From Rhyacichthys aspro (taxonomy: Eukaryota > Chordata > Actinopteri > Gobiiformes > Rhyacichthyidae): a stretch of 64,000 nt of DNA. Within the stretch, counting starts at the first letter, position 1, and each line of letters starts with the position of its first letter. Below, piece after piece: positions 54,879 to 64,000 of the stretch. The stretch spans positions 10,113,330-10,177,329 of the forward strand of contig CM072154.1 of NCBI GenBank assembly GCA_036850595.1, in the 5' to 3' direction. The translations under genes and the position numbers were made by a program. The notes below the pieces were generated by a model. The model searched no databases. It saw only the letters and a program-made list of their open reading frames with translations, and was not told the DNA's origin.

Positions 54879-57800
54879 ATGATCCTCCTGACTCCCTCCT
54901 CTGGTAGGCACTTGTTTCTCAATCTCTTCTTCTAATCTAGATGTCTTTACATGCACTGGGCATGGGCACCAGAGAGTATTTAAGGCAAACACTGGCCAGG
55001 TCAGATTGGACAGGAAAACAACCAAAGTCAGAAATGAACATCTGGAAAAATTAATTTAAAATAGACCTATGAAAAATGGTCTGTTTTCTTGTCACACATA
55101 TATATTATTTGTGATAATTAGATTAGAATCTCTTCATAAACATAAGCCAGAACTGTGCTATATCGGTGGTCTTTTTGATTCTGTGTGCAACATGCAGTCA
55201 GTACAGCCGTATAAATTATTCAGTTTGTTCACTTTAGCTGAAGTCTGAGGAGTTCATTGTTTGTCATTTACTTTGGTAGTTGTTACCAGGTAACAAAGCA
55301 GGGTTGTTATATAACAGTGGCCTTTTCCAGCGTGCTTTGCACTCATTAGGCAGCAGTCTAGAAATAGAGACCAGTTTGTAATTGACATGGTGTAATGTCT
55401 GTCTTTATCAGTTTTGATGAGTTCTTCATGGTAAGAGTAGCAGACAATCTACACTGACATGATGTAACATGCCTCCTTTATGTTCCAAAGTTCAAATACC
55501 CTAATAAACCTAATAAAACTTTTTTCTCTTTATTTAATGAATATAAAATCAAGGTAAATAAAAGCCATGGTCCTCACCACCTGCTGTATCCTTTTTTCTA
55601 AAGTTTTTCTAATAATAATGGTTCAAATTCCAGGTTATAGACTGTGTTCAAACAAGCATGCTATCAGTAAAAGTTATTGTTGGCTTTATGCTGTGTCTCA
55701 TACGCTGTTTTCTTTCAGATGAAGAGTCTCTTGAACTCGCCTGGCTTTGGAATCACAGGAAGTTCAGCATGAAAAAGTGACATAAATGGTTGCTATTGCA
55801 ACTTTTAAAATATTTAAATTTTGCCAGTCATTCTCTGTTCATTGGACAATGCTATGACTTGAGAGAAAATAATGAACTCAAAGTGAGCAGGCAGGCAGAA
55901 AACAAAGATGGCTTTGTTAGTTTGATTAAAATCAACCACTGCCTTTGGAGGCAGAGGCTGTTTTGGCCTGAGTTTGGCCAAATCAGCGGCCATTCCATCA
56001 GCCATCATTTTATCTGGATCTTTTTCTTCAGTGTCACTTCACTGATGAAATTAAAATTACATAAGTATTTGAAGCAGATATTTGACAAATATTTTTGAAA
56101 TGACGTAGAGGAAAGTATAACCTCCTCTAGTTGATACAACTAAAAGAAATAACACAAAAAACCCAAGGCAGTAACGCCTTGGCTGCAGTAGTTGAATTGA
56201 CTGAAGTAGTTTGCTGTGTGAGCGCCGCTGCCTTGTCCTTGTCTCAGTTAACTAGGTTTGAGTTAACCAACTTATTGATCTCATGTCTGGTATGTGTCAC
56301 TACAATAGGTCCAACTCACCACTATTAGAGAATGGTGTATGTGTTAGTCTCCTCAGTCTTCCCTACTCCAGTATTTGTGCGTGTATTTCACCCCGATCAC
56401 ATTTACGTGCTAAAAGATGATTTCTGTGTAAAAATGAGATTTTCAGATGCAAATAGATATTACAGTTTACTGCATGTTATTATGGGAATTAATGTGTCAT
56501 AAAATTCTTTATGAGTAGAGGCACTCTGTGATATTGCATGCCGTAGGTTACGCCCTAGTGATGAATTGAATGTATAGTAACAAATGCATTTTAGTGACGT
56601 GAAAATGGATGAGTGTAACTTAAGGTCGATCCCAGTCCAATAAACATACGTCTTGGTAAGTGACACTTCTTTTACATAAGAAGGACGAAGCAAAATCATA
56701 TTGGTATGAAGTACTCTGCATATATAGTATATAATATGCAATGTATATGTCAGGCCCAAATTGGGGTTCTAACCAATTTAAATGTCAATAGTTCACGATT
56801 TCCCAGTGTCAACTAAAAAAAATTAGAAGATGTAGCTTTTTATAAAACACAGCAGCGACTATGGACATATGTAACACATACAGTAACTTAACTGCTGCTC
56901 TTGTGTCATCTCAGATCTTTTTCAGTGCACCAACAAGCTCTTTCTGAGTGAAGGGGCCACAGGACTCCAGATCAAAGAGTTTGCCCGTAAAAATGCGGCT
57001 AATGCACTGTCTGTTGCCAACATGGTCATGGGCATGGCCTCTATTCTCAGCAGTCTTAATGGGTGAGTGAATCATTGGATTAACATCAGTTGAGCTCAGT
57101 TGCCAGATGCGTAAAAGGAAGGTCATGGTCATTCTCAATGGAAAAGTCTTCACAGTTTTTGTTGAGTTTTTAAGTCTTTTAACACATTAGTCCAAGCCCC
57201 AATCCTTTTTTTTTTCAATTCCTGCTGTCATCAAATACCTAAACAGTTTACTTTGTTATCCCCAGGCACCATCATGCTGCATGTTGGCTGGTCCTGATTG
57301 GCTACCTGCTGGATTTGGCAGATGGAGCAGTTGCCAGGCGACTGGATGCCTGCTCTGCATTGGGTAAGTGGAGTGTTGTGGTCAGTAGCTCTTAGCAGAG
57401 ATAAACTTCAACTCTGGTGTTGGCAGGACTAGCTGCACAGTCTTTTGTGTTGACTCTATTTTGGCGGTGCACAGTGATAAACAAATGCTGCCAGAGAAGG
57501 AAATCTCTATTGAAATGCTATGGATAGGGTTACTAAGGTTCTAAACTATTACTACTACTAACTCTAAAAGTATATGATTTAGAAAAGAAATCAGAGCTTT
57601 ATTTGGAGCAAGAGTGATGTGTGCAAGTTGACGTTTTTGCAGGTGCCCAAAATAGCCCGCAGGTGCATCACAATACCTCGCTGGCTGCACATTTCAGAGC
57701 CTTTGTGTGCTGATGGCTTTTTCTGCATGACTTTGCAGGTAGACGTTGTTGTGCCCCCATGTATTTTGTCAAATGAACAATCACTTTCTGATTAAGCACC

Positions 57801-59178
57801 CTAATTCCACAGGATCATGCTTCAATTGTCTATTTTATCCCGTTGCTTTTGGTTCTCTGCATATCTGAAATTGCTAAAATGGTTGACCCTGGGCTCTGGA
57901 ATTCACCTCGTTCATTTGGCCTGAATCACCTCATCCTCATCGGCTGAAAACATGCTCCGTGCTTCTGAGGGATAAAGAGACGAGGCTGCGGAGAATGTTG
58001 TTTATAGAATAACTGCCCTTTGGGCTGACACTGAAATTTCCACTTGGACATTTTAGCGTGTACACACAGCCCGTAAGCACCACCAGTGTCACATGGCACT
58101 CTTGAGTTTGTTTGGAAAAGATGATGTACTGGGTTAGATAAAGAAATGTGAAGCTATTATTATTCACTGTGTAATAATAGGACAGAATGTGTTTTATTAA
58201 ATGTTTGATTAAGTGCACCATTTTTAGTTTAGGAGTAGAAGAAGTAATTGACAATGTGCAACCTCTTTTTTCTATGTCATGTTAAATACTTCTTCTTTAG
58301 ATCTTCAGAACAGTTATCAGCATTAAAATAAGTGACCTGAGTAAATCTGTTAGTGATCTCAGTTAGATTCAAACCAAAATGGACAAATACATATCTTTAA
58401 AATTGAATAATTATTATACTACAGTCTTTTCATTTTAATGCCACTGTTTGCATATTTTGTCTTTTGTCTAAATCATTTTTTGTTAAATATCTTCATGCAC
58501 AGGAGCAAAACTAGATGATTTTGCTGACTTCACCACCTTTGGCATCGCAACCTCATTACTCCTACGGACACCTGACCTACTGGACAACATCCTGTGCATG
58601 TGCTATGTCTTGTCGGTATTCGTCCGCCTCTGTTTCTTCTCAAGCGGTAAGTGTAAAATCGCCTGTAGTACGTCGTCAACTAACTTGAACTAACTTGAAT
58701 GTCTCATTTAACCCACAGGAATCCCCTTTATGTACCGCGGCCTGCCGTGCATCTACCCTTCAGCCATCCTGGCCAGTGCGTCTCTACTCTCAGGGGGAAA
58801 CATGGCTTTGCTCAGGGTAATCGCCGTGGCAATGATCCTGTTTATGATCAGCCAGAACTTCTACCCGCATGACAGAGTTCTGGAGTCTCAGGCCTGGAAG
58901 AAGGTCGTCTACGCTGGAGGTATAACCATTTACAGAGAAAAAAACTAAACAGTGCCTTAGAGAAGCGAGAATTTGTTCAGTGACCCATGACATTCACAAA
59001 AACTGGTCGAGATTTCACTGCAGTAGTACAATAATTGACCTGTCACTAACTAATCTTTGTTTTCGTAGGAGTGATCATGGTGTTCTGCTCTTCGTTCCCT
59101 CCCGCATGCGTGTACTACTTGCTGTGGTCCATCTCCTACATCTTGTTTCCGACGTTGCTTTGGAGCAGCAAAGTGTAA
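54879..59178 (+). CDS. CDP-alcohol phosphatidyltransferase-family membrane protein (TMEM269/PssA-like)
   Basis: Coding parts are 54879-54903, 56915-57062, 57266-57363, 58503-58646, 58719-58919 and 59069-59178. They join in phase to 241 codons plus TAA. Start: ATG at 54879 in good context (aaaacc before it), right after an acceptor at 54852-54853. The protein has several hydrophobic helices and the complete family signature D-G-x2-A-R-x8-G-x3-D-x3-D, read as DGAVARRLDACSALGAKLDD then FAD. In this family the Asp residues bind the metal and CDP-alcohol during transfer of a phosphatidyl group between lipid alcohols, normally in the ER membrane. Best match from memory is vertebrate TMEM269, related to PssA-type phosphatidylserine synthases; the substrate cannot be told from sequence. 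The family call is firm, the orthology tentative. Confidence 0.85.
57364..58502. other. 1.1 kb intron of the phosphatidyltransferase-like gene
   Basis: AT-rich intron; I see no additional exon or RNA gene on either strand. The other long introns of this gene (54904-56914) hold one exon-like segment at 55719, discussed under rejected items. Confidence 0.6.
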
Positions 59179-60141
59179 GCGCCGGCGGTTCTGTAAGAAA
59201 CTCTTAAGTAGGTTTGTCTCTGGCCTGTTCGGGTGAGCAGAGGCTACAGACTACCGCTGCCTCCTGATACCACGGTGGACCCTTCACTTTAACCCTTCGG
59301 ACACAGAACATGGATTTAAAGAGCATTAGGATGAGGGATGCAAGGATTTATCTTCCATGCTGTTTTAGTTTCAGGCGAAATACTATTGAAGCCAGCATTT
59401 GTGTACAAGAGAGAAATGTTCCTACAGTATTAATCCAATCTTTGTCAAACACAAAAAATCAAACAAATACATCCACAGTTTCAGTTTGATATTTTTAATA
59501 TTTCCTTTTTGACCATCAGTGCTATGTAGGTGAGGCTTTTAGTTTCAGTTACACAGCAACTTTTTGGACAATTGTCATTTTGTCCGTGCTTCCTGATTTT
59601 AACTAACTTTCACAGAGCACTACGACCGCTCTTGAGTGGTCATGTTTGTCTCAAGGTTGGATTAACTTCAGTTTCGTAGTATTCTGTATTAAGCAAAAGA
59701 AAAACACCACAGTTGACCCCATTTAATCCTGAACTGACACCAATGCTGGTAATGTTTCTTTAGCTCTCCGAACTCCCACTTTTGTAGCAGTTTGTCTAAG
59801 CATCGTTTTAGATTTCCATTTGACATCTAAGTGTGATTATTTTAGATCGTTGTATAGGTTCGCCTCTGTTTTAAGAGGCATTGTGTTTTTAAAGAGTAAA
59901 TCCACACTAAGGCTGCTGTTAAAACTCTCTCATACCTTCTGCAGTGATTCAAGTGGAAGGAAAAATAGGACAGGAGTAAAAAAGTGGGGATGAACCTCAA
60001 AGTAAATGTTGGATTTGCTGCCATCTAGTGGTTTGATTTGACCTTACAGGCTCTGTTAATGTATTGTCATTCTTTCACTTGGCCAGTATCTAGTCTGATC
60101 CGAATGAATTAATTTAAACCCACAGAGGTTTGTGGACACAG

Positions 60142-60147
60142 TTTATT
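60142..60147 (-). terminator. styk1: Candidate poly(A) signal of the STYK1-like gene
   Basis: TTTATT on the + strand (AATAAA on the - strand), about 300 bases after the stop codon at 60450. Confidence 0.5.
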
Positions 60148-60395
60148 AAGTAACATCTGAAGAAAAAAAAAAACAAAACAAAAAAAAACTTGTAAAGTAC
60201 ATTCACAGACTAAACACAAATACACTACTTCAGTAAAATCAGCAGTATGTTGACTTCCTGTGTGAGTGTTTTGGATTTTCATATGTAAAGTCACCAGTTA
60301 GGTATGCATGCCAAGAGCATTACGAATACAAAAACTATACTTTGCCCAGTTACTTCAAGGAATCTGTAAAGGAATCGTGTCTGTACATTTTTGAC

Positions 60396-60401
60396 AATAA
60401 A
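60396..60401 (+). terminator. Poly(A) signal of the phosphatidyltransferase-like gene
   Basis: AATAAA with a downstream T/GT-rich stretch (tgtgtccttatttct); it lies only about 50 bases before the stop codon of the convergent gene. Confidence 0.65.
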
Positions 60402-60449
60402 AGTCATGTAATAATTTTACCTGTGTCCTTATTTCTACATATCAGTAAC

Positions 60450-63123
60450 CTAAGGGAGCAGCCCTGCAGTGGTGTTATATTCAAATACGTCTATCACATC
60501 AGGGACGCAGATAGGTTTTGTTGAGGCGAGGTAAAGTGACGAGTCTAACAGTTTTATGATGGCGGAAAAGGCAGGTCTGTCTTTGAAACTCCACATCCAG
60601 CAGTACTTCATTAGATCGTACCTAGACGTAAATGATATCAGATTTTTCTCTTTCACACTTACATATATTAAATTTCAATGATCATGCTGTGTGAACTTAC
60701 AAAGATGCACCACAGTTATCTGGCCTCTTCATCCGATAAGACCTTTGCAGTTTTGGCAGGACGGACTGAGGCTCCAGTTCAGGATACGGAGGAGAGCCTG
60801 TGATTTATTTGAATTTTAATCCAGACGTCATCACTCATTGAACATTAGATCAAATTTACTATAATGTCTCTTACCTAATGTGATCATTTCATACAGTAAG
60901 ATGCCAAAGGACCACCTAAGAGGAGCACAGTGTTACATTTCACACCTTTCCATGACAGATGATAGAAGAGCTGGCATGGAGTGTGTTCAGTGGGTTTGGT
61001 GCTCATTAACCAGGCCTTACACGTCACTTCTGTCGATACTGAGCTGCATCATAATCCTCTCTGGGGCCTGCCATTTAAGAGGCACCTGCACTGCCCTCTG
61101 ATTAACCTCTGGGTCCATTTTGCGTCCCCTGAATGCCTCGCCCAGGCCAGAAACCCGCGCTGAGAGGCCTGGACCAATTAAAATGTTCCTGGCGGCGACA
61201 TCTCCGTGCACCAGTCTGTGCTCTGACATGAGGTAATCCTACAGCCAATTAGAGACAGAGATATATAGAGTTTTGAGCTTGACTCTTGTAGCACAGCATC
61301 TAATAACTCTCCTTGTTTCAGGAATTAGAGAATGACTCACCAGACCGGCTGCCACCTGCTTCGCCAGCACAAACACGGATCTCTCCGAGTAATTCTGCGA
61401 TGGATCAGCTGCGTTTGAATTGTTCTGAGAGAAGAGGAGAAGCGTTCTAAATCTGAAATTCATCAAGTGTCGTCAGTTTTACAGTTTGTCCGAGTTGTGT
61501 GTGTTACAGTTCTGAGTGTCCACAGGAAGTGAAGGAGGTTCCCGGGGCTGTAGGCGTCTAGGATCAGGTACATGGGGAACTGTGTGGTCTGACAGTACAA
61601 CAACTGCACCACGTTGTCATGCTTACACACTTTGGTGTAAAACACTACCAGATCCACAAATTCTTTCGCTTCGGGCTTGTCAGGACCATCTACGCAGTGA
61701 AAAGATCAGAAAAGAGTATTAGGGTTTTTTACATTTATCAAACGGGGCACTCTTCTGTCAAAGCACTGAACACATTCTCCTTCAATAAAGCACATTGGAC
61801 GTTCTTAGCTCCTCTGAGTCAAAAAGATAACGACGTGAGACACAATTAACGCACTGCTGTCTCGACTAACACAAAACCACTCAAAGATTCAAACACTTGC
61901 TGCCAATGAGCTGATGCCAATATAAAGACAGCTCTGAGACTGTGGACTCAAAAAAAGAGTTTATACTTGTTTCTTGAAATGTGCAAGTGATACAGTAACA
62001 GGATTTAGATTATAGTAGTAAAGATATCTTGTGCACAGAATTAGAGGCTGTGCATTTGTGATTTGATTTTTTTATTCGTAAAAGAAAAGTTGTGCAGAAG
62101 ATTAGTGTCAGTAAAAAGGGGTTTGTGCTATTGTAATACTAAACAGAAACATAGAGTAACTTTGCGAATATGAATAAAAAATACAAGTACTACACATTTT
62201 CACCAAAAGACATGATGCTGAGGTAAAAAAAATCTGTAAACTCTCCCAATTTTGCAAAGTGACTTTATACATGTTACAAAAACACAAACCTGCATCTATT
62301 GTTTAACTGTTTGTCCTTTTGTTTCTGATGATATTCTGACAATTGTGTTTAGTTTTGTGTGTTGTGTCCGCTCTGTGTGTGTTCATTTTGACGACAGAAT
62401 GCAAAATATGATAACACTGTTAGCTTTTGACGGAGAAGTCAAAGGTTTTGTTAGTGTAGCTTCAGTTTTAGAAATTGTCTTCGAGGTGAAATGGGTTTAA
62501 AGTTTCAGTAAACATGTGTGATTGTGAAAAACTGTAATGAAATCCATCCAGCCGTACCTCGCAGGGACTTGATGACCACAGCGGAGGTGCTTCCATCGCT
62601 TTTCTTCAGCACACCTTTACAAATAGGACCATAGTGTCCAATCTGCCAAAACTCAACTCCCTCAAGAGCACACTCTTTAGGGATTTCCCACAAAGCTTTT
62701 GGAGAACTCACAGAATCTTCACTTCCAGCCATGTTCTGCTGGCCTGATTAAACACAGAGAAGAAAACAATGAAACAAACTGTTATTTCTAATGTGAGGAG
62801 GAATTGTGTTGAATACAACTTGTAAATTGTGCTGTCGTCTGTGGTTGTCTTTGTTTGTTCTTGTGCAGGCTGCAGAAAATGAGCAGCACCACTAACACAG
62901 TGCTCGACGCCAGAAGAGAAGGGATAATAATGACGGCGAGCGGGCCAGACGCCTCCTCATCTGAGAGGAAGAAGAAAAAGAAGAAGAAGAAGAAGAAGGG
63001 TTCAGATCAAAGAACATTATCTGCCTGAATAAGACGTTGGAATCTGTGACATACAAAGAGTCAAGTTAGAGCAGTACCGCAGATGACAGAAGACGTGTGG
63101 TTACATCTGGAGTTCACGTCCAT
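60450..63123 (-). CDS. styk1: STYK1/NOK-like single-pass membrane pseudokinase
   Basis: Nine coding exons on the - strand: 63123-63078, 62960-62820, 62743-62558, 61689-61508, 61424-61341, 61238-61021, 60915-60875, 60797-60701 and 60621-60450. They join in phase to 388 codons plus TAG. Start is ATG 63123, beginning MDVNSRCNHTSSVIC. A transmembrane segment follows (PLAVIIIPSLLASSTVLVV), then a kinase-like domain: VVIK with the lysine, HGDVAARN catalytic loop, PLKWQAPER, DVWSFGILLYEMITLG and a DRP near the end. The DFG motif is replaced by GLG and the glycine loop is degenerate (GHYGPICKG), both as in human STYK1. STYK1 is an atypical receptor-like kinase linked to signalling and autophagy; activity here is doubtful. 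The C-terminus (VPDVIDVFEYNTT) resembles the human end. Which fish paralogue it is cannot be settled here. Confidence 0.88.
62967..62999. repeat. GAA/CTT trinucleotide repeat at a splice acceptor
   Basis: A (GAA)n tract on the + strand. Read on the - strand it is CTT-rich and forms the pyrimidine tract just upstream of the transmembrane exon (62960) of the STYK1-like gene. Confidence 0.9.
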
Positions 63124-64000
63124 AGCAGCTGCATTGTGCGTAAGAAAAGTCAGAACAAATCAACAGACGGCTTTGGGAAGAAAACATGAACATTTGATGA
63201 AGTCCTCTCTTCTATTTTAGTCTCCTTACCCGGCCTCGTACCACTGTGAGCACATTTCTCATCAAAGAAACTGCAAGAATCCAGCCAAAGAGATGTTCAC
63301 AATGAGATCCGGGTGGTGATTTGTTTTCAAAAGCGGTCAGGGTTTTATGTGGCTGCCTGCGAGGACGCTGACCTGAGAGGGGACGGAGTTGACTGAGAGT
63401 TAATCATTCACGTGTGACCTCCAACGGTAACATTGACAGATGGGCCTCTCACACTTACAGTAAATGTAAAAACGACAGTAATGATCAAATAAGTGGGTCA
63501 AAACTTAAAACATTAGAGGAAGAAAAATCCTTTGAAGCCACTGGTGTCAAACTTAAAATGAAAAAAGATGGTGGAACTTGGGTATCTTTTATTATGTTTT
63601 AAAGTGTTTGAATGTAAGCTTTCAGTCTGTATTACATTAGTTTCTTTTTAACATTCATTTCCTTCTTTTATGCCCCATTTTGTGAATTCACTTCTCAATT
63701 CAATTTCATTTTAAGCTCCATTTTGGTCCCTTTAATTGTCATTTTGTCTCTTTTTCCCAATTACATATCTAAATCTCGAAAATATTACCTACCGAATGTT
63801 TTGGAATGCATTAAAGGACCTCATTTAAGTTTGACATGTGCTCTAAGCTGATAAGTACTTCCTGATGACTGGCTGTGTGTCTGTAATACTTGACCTTGCC
63901 TTTAAACTGATAAAAAGAAAGAATTCCATGTGATATTTTTGCATAAAACTACAAACGTTCACCAAAAGACATGATTTACTGTAGAGAATACTATAAACTC
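63124..64000. other. Upstream region of the STYK1-like gene
   Basis: The acceptor before the start exon (tgcag|CTGCT on the - strand, about 63128) shows that at least one more 5' exon lies upstream. A short exon-like piece near 63230-63245 has an acceptor and a gtaag donor, but I cannot confirm it. No other gene is seen to the window end. Confidence 0.45.

Larger units (their letters stand above)
59179..60420 (+). other. 3' UTR of the phosphatidyltransferase-like gene
   Basis: About 1.2 kb of noncoding sequence ending at AATAAA (60396-60401), followed by a T/GT-rich stretch. It overlaps the expected 3' UTR of the gene on the opposite strand. Confidence 0.65.

Noticed and set aside
55719..55782. 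Exon-like segment in the phosphatidyltransferase-like gene (tctttcag acceptor, phase 1, DEESLELAWLW...)
   Set aside because: It hits a stop after about 20 codons, its only donor (gaaaaa|gtgaca) breaks the frame of the next exon, and direct joining of 54903 to 56915 is in frame. It could at most be a rare alternative end.
60150..60190. A-rich run as a retroposed poly(A) tail
   Set aside because: No flanking target-site duplication or retrogene is visible; it is more simply A-rich 3' UTR sequence.

Overview
The window is vertebrate genomic DNA, most likely from a teleost (spiny-rayed, percomorph-like) fish. The genes are split into many short exons with GT-AG introns, introns are mostly 70-600 bp, and the proteins read as clear fish relatives of human ones. 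No bacterial, viral or intact transposon gene was recognised.

Positions 6600-50616 on the + strand hold almost all of hspg2, which encodes perlecan, the basement-membrane heparan sulfate proteoglycan. I could place 72 core exons by hand. Reading phase agrees at every junction, from domain I (GAG sites, SEA) through domain II (four LDLa, one Ig), domain III (three laminin IV modules among laminin-EGF repeats), a short domain IV (12 Ig modules against 21 in human) and domain V (three LG modules with EGF pairs) to the stop at 50614-50616. Only the signal-peptide exon is missing; it should lie upstream of the window. The 3' UTR runs to poly(A) signals near 51740 and 52385.

The most unusual content is extra coding material inside perlecan introns. 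A single-exon ORF of about 570 codons (24203-25915) sits in a 4 kb intron of domain III. It has an acidic Ser-Gly-Asp site, a coiled coil and a very long Lys/Ser/Thr/Pro-rich tail, and its splice phase would let it serve as an alternative last exon of perlecan. Five further in-frame exons (28523-30612) would put 185 residues with two furin-type sites into the third laminin IV module. Other frame-preserving cassette candidates lie in domain I (12051-12110), between Ig modules (35902-35961), inside an Ig module (38069-38146), in LG1 (44248-44265) and in LG3 (49235-49282). A short conserved exon at 47751-47795 carries a Ser-Gly site and the Asn-Asp bond where LG3 is released.

Downstream, 54313-60401 on the + strand holds a complete CDP-alcohol phosphatidyltransferase-family gene (241 aa, TMEM269/PssA-like) with a TATA box and a poly(A) signal. 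On the - strand, 60450-63123, lies a complete nine-exon gene for a STYK1/NOK-like single-pass membrane pseudokinase (388 aa). These two genes converge and their 3' ends appear to overlap by about 250-300 bp. The rest is intron or intergenic sequence with a few simple repeats.
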